Positions 1 through 11,164 of a DNA stretch of 64,000 nucleotides are shown one piece after another (within the stretch, counting starts at the first letter, position 1; each line of letters starts with the position of its first letter). Origin of the DNA: Achatina immaculata (lineage: Eukaryota; Mollusca; Gastropoda; Stylommatophora; Achatinidae); NCBI GenBank assembly GCA_009760885.1, contig CM019709.1, positions 30,929,713-30,993,712 on the forward strand. Direction: 5' to 3'. The position numbers were made by a program, and so were the translations under genes. Under the pieces are notes generated by a model. That model did no database searches. It worked only from the letters and a program-made list of their open reading frames with translations, and was not told where the DNA came from.

Positions 1-2
1 AA

Positions 3-290
3 ATGCCAAACCAGAGTCCATTAATTATTGGACTTTTGTACCGTAATCCAAATGCATCATCTCTGTGGTACGATCACTTCACGACTATGATGGATGAGGT
101 TTCAACCTTTAGGTTCAAAGATATTATCATTCTTGGAGACTTCAACATAGATCTAACACAATCACATCTAACTTGGAGCAATATTATATTATCCTATAAT
201 CTTTGCCAAATTGTCACCAAACCTACCAGAGTAACAGAAGTATCATCCACATTATTAGATATATGTAGCCCAACCAGAAAACATCATTGA
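3..290 (+). pseudogene. LINE-A endonuclease, C-terminal half
   Basis: The protein carries LGDFNIDL, the metal-binding GDFN block of LINE apurinic/apyrimidinic-type endonucleases, which nick target DNA to prime reverse transcription. The Met at position 3 is internal to the domain: the second copy reads straight through the matching place. The frame is lost near 280, just before the SDHYPV block (catalytic His), which resumes one frame over near 315. The N-terminal part lies outside the window. Confidence 0.8.
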
Positions 291-387
291 ATGTAACATC
301 CCTCATACTTCGTTAAGTGATCATTACCCAGTCTGCTGTACGTGGACAAGAAAGGGGTATAAACTTCCTAAACACAATCACATCAGT

Positions 388-723
388 ATGAAATTTAGGA
401 GCTTCAGAAAATTTAACCTAGAATTATTCCTTAATGATTTGCAAGAATCTTCACTTACACACGTGTACCAACTAACTGACCCTGATGAGGCAATAGAATA
501 TTGGCTAAAGATCTTCAGAGATATATTAGACAAACATGTTCCCATGAAAGAGATGAGAGTAAAACACCAGACGAAGTCACCTTGGATAACACCTGAAATA
601 CTACAATTCATGAGAGAACGTGATCGGGCGCACAAAATCAAGGACTTTATGACCTACCGCTCACTCAGAAACAAAGTTCAATACTTAATAAGACAAGAGA
701 AAAAAATTACTTCAGGAATCTAA
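388..723 (+). pseudogene. LINE-A endonuclease-RT linker
   Basis: Basic, tryptophan-containing linker between endonuclease and RT (for example KSPWITPEI). It continues the endonuclease frame from about 315, upstream of the in-frame Met at 388. The same segment occurs at 36,467-37,157 with high similarity. A missing base in an A run near 700-707 shifts the frame into the RT segment, so the stop at 723 is not original. Confidence 0.7.
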
Positions 724-1778
724 TACAGAATAAATCAGACAGTAAATCAATTTGGAAAGCCATAAATACCCTATCAAATAAAAGAAAAGAATTTGATTCT
801 CACGCCATCAATCGTACATACACTAGCGCACATATCAGTACACATTTCAGAGAAGAAATCAACGTTCTTAAATCATCAGTATCAGCTCCTGTATGCGACT
901 TACATGAACTACAAACATTCCTGGACAGCAGATGTACTGATTTTAAACAGTTACACATTCCATTCTTAACAATCAGTGAACTTCACAGTTATCTCTTAAC
1001 CTTAAAAAACAACAATACAACTGGGCTTGATGATATTAGTAATAAGATCTTACGTTATGCTGCACCTGTCATTTCACATACACTAACATATATTTACAAC
1101 CAGTGCATTGCAAAATGTTATTTTCCTGAGGCTTTTAAAACTGCTAAGGTGTATCCTCGCTTTAAATCTGGCTCATCTAACAATCTTACCAACTATAGAC
1201 CAATATCCATATTATCGTCATTATCAAAACCACTCGAAAAACACATACACAAAATAACTCTACGACACATGCAAGAGAACAATTTACTCATAGACAGTCA
1301 GTCAGGCTTTAGACCCAATCATTCCTGCCACACAGCTCTTACCAAAATGACAGAAAACTGGTTAGTAAGCATAAATGACGACAGACTATGTGGTGCCATT
1401 TTTGTCGACTTTAAAAAGGCATTTGATATGATTGACCACGATATTCTTGTAAGAAAAATAAAGACTTATAGACTGCACCCTGACCTAATAAAATTAATTG
1501 CATCGTTTCTGTCAGACAGACAACAGGTAGTATTCTTCAACAATTCTCTATCAAATTCTGCTAAAGTTGACACTGGTGTTCCGCAAGGTTCTATTCTAGG
1601 CCCGTTGCTCTTTGCTATCTATATCAATGATCTTCCACTTCATCTTAAACACTCTTCTTGTGACCTTTTTGCCGATGATTGCACGATCTACACCAGTGAC
1701 TACGATTGTGTTAATCTAGAATCAACTCTTCAGGTCGAGTTATACAATTTAATGGATGGAGCAAAAATAATGGCATGA
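708..1778 (+). pseudogene. LINE-A reverse transcriptase domain
   Basis: Open in one frame from about 708 to a stop at 1,776-1,778. RT blocks in order: NYRPISILSS, QSGFRPNHSC, FVDFKKAFDMID with the first catalytic Asp, GVPQGSILGPLLF, and LFADDCTIY with the paired catalytic Asp. All catalytic residues are present, so this RT core looks chemically complete although the gene as a whole is broken. The frame shifts near 1,765 into the C-terminal domain. Confidence 0.85.
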
Positions 1779-2350
1779 TTATAAACACCGATAAAACAAA
1801 ATCAATGCTCATAACAACAAGACAGAAACTACAAAACGCAACAAAAACAACACTTCGGCTCTGTACAGAAACATCACAGATAGAAAACGTTAGCGAGCAC
1901 AAAACACTAGGTCTTATTATTGACCAACATCTGACCTGGAACTCTCATGTGCAATGTCTAACAAAACTCATCGCACAAAAAGTATACCAATTAGCTAAAA
2001 TTAAGCACTTCATAGATCAAGACACTAGGAAGACATACTACATAGCTCATATACAAACACATTTAGACTACTGCTCAACAGTTTGGGATGGTTGCTCAGT
2101 GTCAAATACAAAAAGGCTTTGCTCTCTCCAAAAGCGAGCAGTAAAGCTTATTAGTGACAAAGATCAAGCACAATCAACTAATCATCACCAACGTATCAAA
2201 ATACTACCTCTTAAGAACAGGTTCCTCTTCAACAAGGCCAAGTTAGTACATCAAATTCTTTCACGGCATGCCCCGCCTTATCTATGGAACCTGTTTAAAT
2301 TTAACCCAAAGTGCAGCCAACGCTTGAACAACATGTCTTCCAAAACCTAG
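1775..2350 (+). pseudogene. LINE-A RT thumb and C-terminal domain
   Basis: Begins with NTDKTKSM, then LGLIIDQHLTWNSH and ISKIDYCSTVWDG-type blocks (HLDYCSTVWDG here). These are the usual post-RT landmarks of CR1/L2/Jockey-type LINEs. A further frameshift near 2,341 separates the last stretch, where SYSAAHLWNTLP is readable in another frame up to about 2,470. Confidence 0.75.
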
Positions 2351-2814
2351 ACTTGATCTTTACAAGAAAAGCTTTAGTTATTCTGCTGCTCATCTTTGGA
2401 ATACCCTCCCATCCTATATAAAAAAATATAAATTATACTCCTTCCTACAACTACAAGCTTTCCCAATATCTATTTGATGTCGACTACATGCCTCCATGAA
2501 TTATAAAACTTAAAAGTTATCTTAAGCTGCTCTTACAGACACCGAATACAATTAATTGTTTTCTGAATAGTCCCGAAAATGTTGTTTAGTAGATAGTCAT
2601 TTATAATGTATGTAGTTACTTCTGTACTGAGTGAATGTGTAAGAGCGAAACGTAAATGTTATATTTTATTTTATGTCTCTCAGATTCAATGTTGTTATGT
2701 TTGTTATATGAACAGCATATTTGTAGAATGTCTGGAATAGAGTGAAAGATGTATGATAAAGGGCAGAATGTCAGACGGGCCTGCGTGCCCAATTCTTAAC
2801 CCTTTTGAAATAAA

Positions 2815-2918
2815 GATCAATCAATCAATCAATCAATCAATCTATCTATATATCTATCTATCTATCTTTCTATCTATTCGTCTATCTATCTATCTATCTA
2901 TGTATATATCTATGTATA

Positions 2919-2949
<31 letters not shown>

Positions 2950-2984
2950 TTTTCTATATATCTATCTATCTATCTATCTATCTA

Positions 2985-3032
<48 letters not shown>

Positions 3033-3095
3033 GTGTGTCTATCTGCCTGCCTGTCTGTCTGTTTGTCTATCTATCTGTCTGTATGTATATATTAT
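2815..3095 (+). repeat. AATC to TATC to TGTC microsatellite run
   Basis: Starts as the AATC tail of LINE-A (2,815-2,842), becomes TATC with interruptions (about 2,843-2,985), then TGTC (about 2,986-3,031), then mixed units. Long open frames here (Leu/Ser/Ile/Tyr repeats) are repeat translations, not genes. Confidence 0.95.
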
Positions 3096-3276
3096 TACTG
3101 CTCTGTTCTATACAAACCTACAGGTAATGCTACAAAATGTTTCATTTATTCTCTTACGACACAAAGAAACGACAGAATCAGTTTTGTAATAACCACTTAC
3201 GAGCTGTAATATGTACAGAAGAAAAAATTTAACGCCAACATAATAACTGTATTTATTGAACTTCTCGATTCATGTA
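3095..3276. repeat. Module a' copy 1
   Basis: Unidentified repeat beginning near a ctgctctgttct string and containing tctcttacgacacaaa and a ttaacgccaa block. It also occurs near 9,335, 15,721, 23,035 and 26,605, usually just after a TATC-type array. No coding or RNA signature was seen. Confidence 0.7.
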
Positions 3277-3800
3277 ACACACAATAATTAGTGGCGAAAT
3301 ATATAACTATACACGAAGCACTGCAGTAAGGCTGTGATACCAGAATGTATAAACTTTGAAAAATTTAGGAAAAGCTTTATTACTTAACCATTTTAAAGAT
3401 ATGACGTTTTGGCGTGAGCCTTAATCATACAAAAATATACAGGTCGAAGAAATAGAGACAGGAGATTAAGTATAGATTCAAATGAAGAAAAAACTAAATA
3501 GAGAACTTAAGCTGTAAATTGTAAGATGTGGCTTTTCCGGCTGTGAGTGTCAGGAATGGATTTAGTAGAATGTGGAGATTGTTTAAAGGAGACCTGTGAT
3601 ATGTGGTCGGTGAGTAATATCTGGGGGTGGTGGATGGGGTACTGTGGAAGGGAGGGAGAGTGATACAATGTTGACCTAGGTAGAAGAAGTTGAAATAGAT
3701 GATTAGGGAAGAGGGGTTGCAAAATGATGCTGTGAGGAGGTTTGACAAGTAAGAAGGGGTGGAGCTTAGTGGAGAGGTGATATAGTGATTGAAGAGAATG

Positions 3801-4247
3801 CTAATTGTAGTTGAACAGCGAGTTTAACCCATGTGGCTCCAGCGTCCCATAATTTTGAATGCAGTGATTCTCAAGCACCAGGCGGCTTGTGTCATCTGCG
3901 TGACATTGTTTGATGGCTGTTACCAGAAAATCAGGTTTGCCTCTGTGGTTGGGGCCATTGAAATGATTTGGGACTGGTTTCAAAGCATGCTGGACGATGT
4001 CGTACAGATGTTTTGCAAGGGGTCTCCTAATCTGAGGCTTCATTCATTTGCATGTCCCTTGCGGAACTTTGCCTCCCAAACAGCACTCCTGTAGGCCTCT
4101 CGGTTGTGAGCCTGCTGCTGTTGCATCCATTTCCAGATCGTAAACGATGTCTTGCAGCCATCTTCGTCTTGGTCTTCCTCTTTTTCTGAGGCTACTTTCA
4201 CCAATATACGTTATCCTGCATCTTGTGCAAACGATGACATATATCAC
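3801..4247 (-). pseudogene. GIY-YIG endonuclease domain of Penelope-like element, interrupted
   Basis: Minus-strand reading: GIY-YIG N-terminal motif (YVIVCTRC...TYIGES) at 4,247-4,194, a 145-bp LINE-B insertion, then resumption at about 4,030 with KHLYDIVQHA, HFNGPNHRGKPDFLV and GTLEPHGLNSLF to a stop near 3,801. The GIY-YIG nuclease nicks target DNA in this element class. The insertion breaks the domain after the YIG motif, so this copy is dead. Confidence 0.8.
4040..4184 (-). mobile_element. LINE-B 3' end, 145-bp truncated insertion with 9-bp target-site duplication
   Basis: The minus strand encodes RKRGRPRRRWLQDIV and a short AATG-type tail. It is flanked by identical tctgaggct at 4,031-4,039 and 4,185-4,193. 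This is a clean 5'-truncated LINE insertion into the Penelope-like element. Confidence 0.85.
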
Positions 4248-5057
4248 ATTACGGGACTCGCATGTGAATCACTCATGAAGAGTGAGGATAATTTTGGTAA
4301 AGGTGATCATTCTCGTTTCCCAGACTACCGGGCAGGTACCACAGCGGGGGCGGTTACATTTTCTGGTGCCAACATATGTAAGGCTCTGCTTCACGTGGCT
4401 GTGGACGAGGATGTCCTTAAGGTTTGGCTCACATTTGTATGCCAACAGGGGTGGATCAAAGAAAATGTCGCAAGTGTCGGAGTCGAGTTAGATTAGCGGC
4501 AGATAACGATAAAGTATTTTCTTAACCATCTGACCAGGCGGGTGGAAAGGCACTTAACTCTGTCAGATGGAGTAACAGGCTTTTTCCTGAGTACTTCTTT
4601 GCGGCTCACTAGTTGGATACGGTTGAAGGCTTCACGGAGGACGTTTTCTTGGTAGTGGCGATGACGGAAAATTCTAATAACTTGTTGGACTGAACTATAA
4701 AGTCCAAATTATCCTGACATATGCGGCGAAGTCGGTGGAGTTGGGATATGGGAAGGAGTTCTTACAGGTTTCAGGATGGGAGGAGGTGTAAAGCAAATAA
4801 GTGTGGCTGTCGATGGGAGTGTAAAATACAGAGGTAACAAGCCTGTCTGTGCCAATGGAACTTTTAGTGTTTAAAAAGTTAACAGAAATTTAAATTTTTA
4901 AAAAGTAGTATTCACGTGAATCTACACTTTATCTCCTCTCTATTTTTCTTCGTCCTGTATGTTTTTGTATAATTAAGGCTCTCGCCGAAACGTCAAAACT
5001 TTTATTCATTAAGTAATAAAGCTGTTACTACATTTGTCCTACTTTATACATTTTCTA

Positions 5058-5504
5058 TTTATGAAGTTATAGAGACCACTTTTACAAATCATTAATTTCA
5101 CAAAACAAATTTGATTATAAGGATTTTCATGTTACATGTTTTGTCACTGCAGTATGGCAGCATTTTTTCCCATCGCTATTTCCATCATCCTTATCTTCGG
5201 TCTCAAGAAATTTGATGTCTGGTGAAGTTGAACCTAATCCCTTAGTTGTTACTAACGTCTTGTATTGTTGTTAAGCAGTAAGCCTGTAAGGTGAAATCTA
5301 GTTGTACTGTTGTTATCTAGTAGGAAGAAGGAGGCTCTTATATCAATCTGTTAAACTAGATCCTGAGAGAGGTAACCAACTACCAATTATTTGTTCCTTT
5401 TGACCCTTTGAGTCAAGCTAGTTTCTAGCTGTGCTCTAGCTGTAGAGCAAGGATCCTTCTTATTCACATATGTTTTTCCTATTCAGTTAAGTAAGAAGGA
5501 TAAT
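5058..5504. repeat. Composite block 1, module a
   Basis: Non-coding module with landmarks gtatggcagca, aaatttgatgtc, gttgtactgttgttatct and tagagcaa-gatccttctt. It recurs near 9,481 (partial), 13,038, 20,339 and 26,781. Always followed by a LINE-B 3' end on the plus strand. Confidence 0.75.
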
Positions 5505-5508
5505 CCGT

Positions 5509-5664
5509 TAGACCAAGGAGATGATAGGTGCAAGACATCGTTGATAATATGCACATGGAACCATTAGCAGCAGGGAATCTTGCTTACAACCGAGAGGTCT
5601 ACAGAAGAGCTTTTATGGAGGTAAAATTCCGCAAGTCACATGTATTTGACTGATTGACTGATCT
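5509..5664 (+). mobile_element. LINE-B 3' terminal fragment (composite block 1)
   Basis: Degenerate reading of the LINE-B end: DIVDN-HMEPLAAG, AYNREVYRRAF, KFRK. It ends in a GACTGATT-type short tandem tail. No upstream coding is attached, so it is a 5'-truncated end. Confidence 0.7.
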
Positions 5665-5945
5665 TATATAATACAACCATTCTAATTAAACACTAAAATG
5701 AACATTTACTAGAAGACTAGCAACAGTGCAAACAAATATACTAAAGAACAATTAATGTAAGCTTGTTATATGTTTACTACTAACATTTACAGTAATGACG
5801 GAGGTACTGTATTTCTGAAATGAGTGGTATAATAAGAGTAAATATAGCGAAAGTCAAGAATATAATTTTTAACACATATGTACTACATCATTATATTTTA
5901 TAATTAAAATACTTACAAACTGTATAACATTTTCCAATATGCATT
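5665..5945. repeat. Module c copy 1 (AT-rich, unidentified)
   Basis: Landmarks: aatacaaccattct, aacatttactagaagacta, gtaatgacggaggtac and gaactacatcatta. Eight copies occur in the window (near 5,665, 9,961, 13,705, 16,340, 21,015, 23,665, 27,475 and 31,222). Confidence 0.7.
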
Positions 5946-6790
5946 GAAAAAAAAGGATAGTACTGAAGTAAATGAAAATTTTTTTGCTGAAAACATTTGA
6001 CTTCGAAAAAATAAAAATAAATTAAATAAAAAATTCATTCATGAAAAAAAAGAATGGAAAAAATTAATTATGTCAGTACGTAAGAATAGTGAAGAGCAAA
6101 ACCTCTATCTTAATGAGAAGAAAACTAAACTGATGACAACTGACAAAACAAACAAGGCAGGTGAAATATGTATCAAAGAGGAAAAACTGGAAGAGGTGGA
6201 GAGAGATGAACGATTTGGATTATTACTAACTAATAATGGAGATACAATGAGAGAAATTAAAATGGATGAAATCTATCGCTCTACAAAAAGTAAAACAACT
6301 AAAGAATCTGTAGAGAGGAACAGACAGAAGTACAAAATTGAGATTTTTAAAGGCATGGATCTTTCCCATCTCAACATATGCCTGTGAGATCTGGACGCTT
6401 AACAAAACAGCTGAGAATACATAAATGCCTTTGAACGTAAATGCTACAGGAAAGTTCGTCAAATATCATGGACACAAAAAGAACAAATATATCCATACTA
6501 CAAGAAAGTAATATTGAAGAAATATTGAGAGAAAAGAGAATTAAACACAGAAAACTTAAATATTTTTTACGTACTAAACGTCATAGGAATTTAGAAAAGA
6601 CCGTCTTGAAAGGATACATAACGGGAAAAAGAAAGAGAGGAAGACCAAGGCGATGATGGAATCAAGACATCGTTGATATTCTGCAAATGGATGCATCAGC
6701 AGCAAGGTATCTTTCTTTTGACCCGAGAGGCCTACAGGATAGCTGTCAAGGAGGCAGTGGAAATTCAAATGTTTGAGTCATTCAGAAAAT
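5946..6790 (+). mobile_element. LINE-B C-terminal segment (composite block 1)
   Basis: From about 6,060 the plus strand reads the LINE-B post-RT region: NSEEQNLYLNEKKTKLM, LLTNNGDT, then KRKRGRPRR and a degenerate 3' end near 6,780. It lacks the RT core. It has frameshifts at about 6,380 and 6,440 and a stop in the RRRW block. It faces a minus-strand LINE-B end at 7,583 across a TATG array, forming an inverted pair. 5,946-6,060 is A-rich leader common to all copies. Confidence 0.75.
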
Positions 6791-6904
6791 TTATTTTCTA
6801 GAACAATTTGTAAGAAATTAGAAAATTTCATAAATGTTTATGTTTTAAAATATAATTTTACAGAAAAAAACAATATAATAAAAAATAAATTCATGGAAAA
6901 TGTA

Positions 6905-7575
6905 TGCACGTATATAAGTATGTGTATATGTATATATTTAGTATTGTGTATGTATGTATGTATTTAGGTACGAATTTATGTATGTTGTATGTATGTATGT
7001 ATGAATGCACGTATGTATGAATGTACGTATATGTGTGTATGTATGTATGTATGTATGTATGCATGTATGTATGTATGTACGCATGGATGAATGTGTATAT
7101 GTGTGTATATACGTATTGTACATGTATCTATGTATTATGAATGTATGTATATATGCATGTATGTATGAATGAATGAATATATATATACATGTATGTATGT
7201 ATTTATTATGTATTTAGGTATGTATGCATGTATATATGTACCTATCCATGTATGAATATATGTATATATGTATGTATCTATGTATGTATATATGTATGTA
7301 AGTATGTATGTATGCATGTATATATGTATGTATGTATGTTTAAATGTATGAATGCATCTATGCATGTATGTATGTATGTATGTATGTATGTATGTATTGT
7401 ATGTATGTATGTATGTTTATGTACGTATGTATGTATGGAAGTAAATATTTATGTGTATTTGTAAGTTTATACATGTATATATGAATATTTATATATGTGT
7501 ATTAATGAATCTATATGTAGGTGTGCGTATGAAATTTTCTATGCCTTTGAGTTTATATATATATATATATATCTG
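6905..7575. repeat. TATG/TATA microsatellite array (composite block 1)
   Basis: Irregular tgta/tatg tetranucleotide tracts with a TA run at 7,557-7,572. Open frames here are repeat translations. 6,791-6,905 before it is AT-rich with nothing recognised. Confidence 0.9.
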
Positions 7576-7582
7576 TAAATTT

Positions 7583-7790
7583 AGTCAGTCAGTCAGTCAT
7601 TTGCATGTCTCTTACGGAATTTTTCCTTCCTAACATCTCTCCTGTAGGCCTCTCGGTTTTATACAAGATGTCCTGTTGCTAATGCATCAATTTGAACATT
7701 GTGAACCATGTCTTCAGTCAGCTTCCCTTTGGTCTTCCTCTCTTTCATTATGAACACTTCCAAGACTGTGTTCTCCAAATACTCTTCTCT
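7583..7790 (-). mobile_element. LINE-B 3' end, minus strand (composite block 1)
   Basis: Starts with a CAGT tail; the minus strand reads the degenerate GRPRRRWLQDIV-type end of LINE-B up to tctccaaatactct, where LINE-G begins. It is the 3' part of a LINE-B that received a LINE-G insertion. Confidence 0.75.
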
Positions 7791-9120
7791 TGTGTTATCC
7801 TTTCTCATTCAATCTATACATTTGCCCCGATGGTGTCATTTCTTATTTGGTGTCTTCTTGTCACATTTAGCATTCTCATTCAAATTTCATTTCTGTCCTA
7901 AATATGTTTCTTTTGTTCTTGGCTGTTAGAGTCCATGTTTGACATCGATAGCATAGAGATGGGAGAAAAACTGTGTTGTACAGTGCCTTGTTTGTTTCAG
8001 TTATGATGTATTTGTTTTTCAGTAATGGAGTCATTTGTCTAATGACCTGATTTGACCTTTATTGCATCTGTTCTCAATCTCAGCGACAATTGTCCGTGAG
8101 GATGATATTATTCTACCTAGGTATTTGAAATGTTTCACTTTGCTGGTGTCTAGTAAGATCGGTGTTTGGACTCCTTCTTTCGCTATGGTCATGACTTCTG
8201 TGTTTTCTATTACCGATCTTCATGTTTTGGCTTTGACATGACCTTGTCAAATGATCCATTTTCTGTTGTAGGTCTTTCTCTGATGCAGATATAAATCATT
8301 CACCGTCAGCAAAAAGGAACTCGTTTATGATCCTCTTATTGGGTATGTCTTGTGGAAGACATTGTTGTTAGTTTATCGGAATTCTTCCTCAGGTTGGGCA
8401 GCTTTGTAGTGAAGGTTTTACTATATATATTCTCTTATTTACAGATGATGTCAATTTATGTTATAAACAATAAGGGGGACAGTACACCTGACTCCGATAT
8501 TTTATGATGAATGATTCAGAGTGTCCTACATTTGTTCTAACTGTACACTGACTGTTTTCGTATAGGTTTGTGCATAGGTTGATCAGTTGTGTATTACTTC
8601 ATAACCCTGTAAGATTTCCACAGTTTATATCTAACTACTCTATCAAATCTATTTCCGTGATCTTCGTAAGCTATGTGCATTTTCTGATTGTGTTCATCTG
8701 ATTTTTCTGTTAATTTTCTATTGGAAAAGATGGCATCTGTACAGATTCTATTTCTTCTAAATCACATCTAAGTTTCATTTAACTGTGGTTCAATTACTAG
8801 ACACAGTTTGTTCTCTATTATCTTGCAGAACATTTTTCCAGTATTGCTTTGCAGTGAGATGTCTGTATTGGTTGCAGTCGCTTTTACTGTCTTTCTTCTT
8901 CCATACTGGAATAATTACAGCGTTTCTCCAGTCCTGTAGTGTTCATTGTTTTTTCCATACAAAGTTTTAGAGTCCCTGAAGCCAAGCTATTTCAATCTTT
9001 CTCACATTTGATTAACTCATTCGGTATTCCATTTAGGAGTTTGTTCATTGGGGCAGTTCTGATGGTTTTTCTGATTTCAGCTTGTAGTGTGTTTGGTTCC
9101 AGGTCTATGGGGTCAGCTGT
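7791..9120 (-). mobile_element. LINE-G fragment nested in LINE-B (composite block 1)
   Basis: Minus strand corresponds segment by segment to the fuller LINE-G at 28,023-29,890: thumb region, FADN-type RT block, RT core and N-terminal RT boundary, with many stops. Cut at 9,121 by a TATC array. No frame stays open. Confidence 0.7.
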
Positions 9121-9340
<220 letters not shown>

Positions 9341-9794
9341 CTATGCAAATGTGCAGGTAATACTACGAAATAATTAATGTATTCTCTTACGAAACAAACA
9401 ACTGAATCAGTTGTGTAAGAAACACTTACGGTCTGTAGCATGTTCAGAAGAAAAAAGTTTAATGCCAGAGTAATAACTTTATTTAACAACAGATGAGTTG
9501 TTAAGTAGTAAGTTTGTAAGGTGAAGTCTAGTTCTACTGTTGTTGTATAGTGAGAAGAAAGAGGTGCCTGGGTGTAAATGTTCTTTGAGTATATTGCAGA
9601 ACACACATTGAAGACTTGGATCAATCTGTTAAACTTGATCCTGAGAGAAGTAACCAACTACTAATTACTTGTTCCTCTAGACCCTTTAATCAACACTAGC
9701 TTTTAGCTGTGCTCTAGCTGTAGAACAAGAGTCCTTCTTCTTCACATATAAAGATATGGTTTTCCTCTTCAGTTAAGTAAGAAGGATACTCCTT
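9341..9794. repeat. Composite block 2, modules a' and partial a
   Basis: Module a' (9,341-9,480) is joined directly to the second half of module a (9,481-9,794). The gtatggcagca part is deleted relative to blocks 1 and 5. Confidence 0.7.
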
Positions 9795-9957
9795 TAGACC
9801 AAGGAGAAGATGCTGCAAGACATTGTTGATAATCTGCACATGGAACCATTAGAAACAGGGCATCTTGTTTACAACCGAGAGGTCTACAGAAGAGCTGTTA
9901 GGAAGGCGAAGTTCCGCAAGGAACATGCAAATGACTGGCTGACTGATCTATATATCT
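9795..9957 (+). mobile_element. LINE-B 3' terminal fragment (composite block 2)
   Basis: Reads DIVDNLHMEPL, YNREVYRRAV, AKFRKEHAND with few lesions, ending in a gactggctgactgatc-like tail. Confidence 0.75.
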
Positions 9958-9960
9958 AAA

Positions 9961-10235
9961 AAAAGGTAGGTGTAGAGTTTTTAATATAATACAACCATTC
10001 TACTTAAACAGTAAAATGAACATTTACTAGAAGACTAGCAACAGTACAAACAAAGATGCTAACGAACAATTAATGTAAGCTTGGTATATTTTTGCAACTA
10101 ACATTTACAGAGATGACGGGGTACTCTATTTCTAAAATGTTTGATAGAATACAGTGTTTAACCCATTTGAACTACATCATTATGTTGTATATTTAAAATA
10201 CTTACAGCCTCCTGTATTAATATTTTACAAGATGG
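9961..10235. repeat. Module c copy 2
   Basis: Same landmarks as copy 1; shortened in the second half. Confidence 0.7.
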
Positions 10236-10299
10236 AATGAGAAAAGGATAGTAATGACGTAAATGAAATTATTTTCTGCTAACAACATTTCACTTTGAA

Positions 10300-11095
10300 A
10301 AAATAAAAATAAAGTAAATAAAAAGTCATTGAGGAAAAAAGAATGGAAAAAATTAAATATGTCAGTACGTAAGAATAGTGAAGAGCAAAACCTCTATCTT
10401 AATGACAGTAAAACTAAAATGATGACAACTGACAAAACAAAAAGGCAGCTGAAATATGTATCGATGAGGAAAAACTAGAAGAGATGGAGAGTTTTGAATA
10501 TCATGAACCATTACTAACTAATAAGAGAGATATAATAAGGGAAAATAAAAGGAGGAAATCTATCGCTCTTCAGAAAGTAAAACAACATAAGAAGCTGTGG
10601 AGAGGAACAGCAGAAGTACGTACAAAAATAAGATTTTTAAGGCTATGCATCTTTCCGTCTCAACATATGTGTGAGACCTGGACACCTTACAAAACAGCTG
10701 ATAAACACTCAATGCCTTTGAATGCAAATGCTACTGAAGAATTCTTCAAATATCATGGACACAAAAACAACAAATATATCCATACTACAAGAACTTAATA
10801 TTGAAGAATCATGGATGATACAGAGGATTAAACAGAGAAAACTTAAATGTTTTGGACACATCAAACAGTGATGAGAATTTAGAGAAGACCGTCTTGGAAG
10901 GGTACATAATGGGGACAAGAAAGAGGAAGACACAGGCGAAGATTGCTACAAGACATCGTTGATATTCTGCACATGGATGCATCAGCAGCAATGTATCTTG
11001 CTTAGAACCGAGAAGCACACATGAGAGCTGTTGAAAGCAACGGAAATGCAAATGACTGAATCATTAAGAAAATTTATTTTCTAGAACGATGTGTT
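10300..11095 (+). mobile_element. LINE-B C-terminal segment (composite block 2)
   Basis: Plus-strand post-RT region of LINE-B: start near 10,358 (atgtcagtacg), NSEEQNLYLN, EKLEEMESFEY, ALQKVKQ, then frameshifts and the degenerate 3' end to about 11,070. The part from 10,803 on is repeated at 18,121, where the tandem duplication starts. Confidence 0.75.
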
Positions 11096-11164
11096 AGAAA
11101 TTAGAAAATTTCATAACTTCTTATGTTTTAAAATATAATTCCAAAAATCAGATATCATAAAAGT

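Larger units (their letters stand above)
1..2842 (+). mobile_element. LINE-A copy 1, CR1/L2-like non-LTR retrotransposon, cut by left window edge
   Basis: This reads as one element in order: C-terminal half of an apurinic-type endonuclease, linker, reverse transcriptase, C-terminal domain, short 3' UTR and an AATC tail. The endonuclease motifs GDFN and SDH are visible. The RT has FVDFKKAFD, GVPQGSILGP and FADD. The coding line changes frame near 280, 707, 1,765 and 2,341, so it is a pseudogene, but few lesions separate it from an open frame. The 3' UTR (about 2,480-2,815) ends in an AATAAA-like string followed by AATC repeats, as in elements that end in short tandem repeats. Clade assignment to the CR1/L2 part of the Jockey group is from motif style only. 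A second copy of the family lies at 35,530-37,489. Confidence 0.85.
3277..5057 (-). mobile_element. Penelope-like element 1 with inverted terminal arms and GIY-YIG domain
   Basis: The left arm (about 3,336-3,480, extending to about 3,680) and right end (about 4,905-5,047) are inverted copies of each other; each contains the block aaggctc-cgcc-aaacgtc. The minus strand between them encodes the end of an RT-linker with a Cys-rich CNRPRCGTCP motif, then a GIY-YIG nuclease start (YVIVCTRCRITYIGES), then a C-terminal tail ending GTLEPHGLNSLF. Domain order RT-linker-GIY-YIG is characteristic of Penelope-like elements. The element interrupts a composite repeat whose a' part stops at about 3,276 and resumes at about 5,058. 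Most of the RT is missing or unreadable. Confidence 0.8.
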
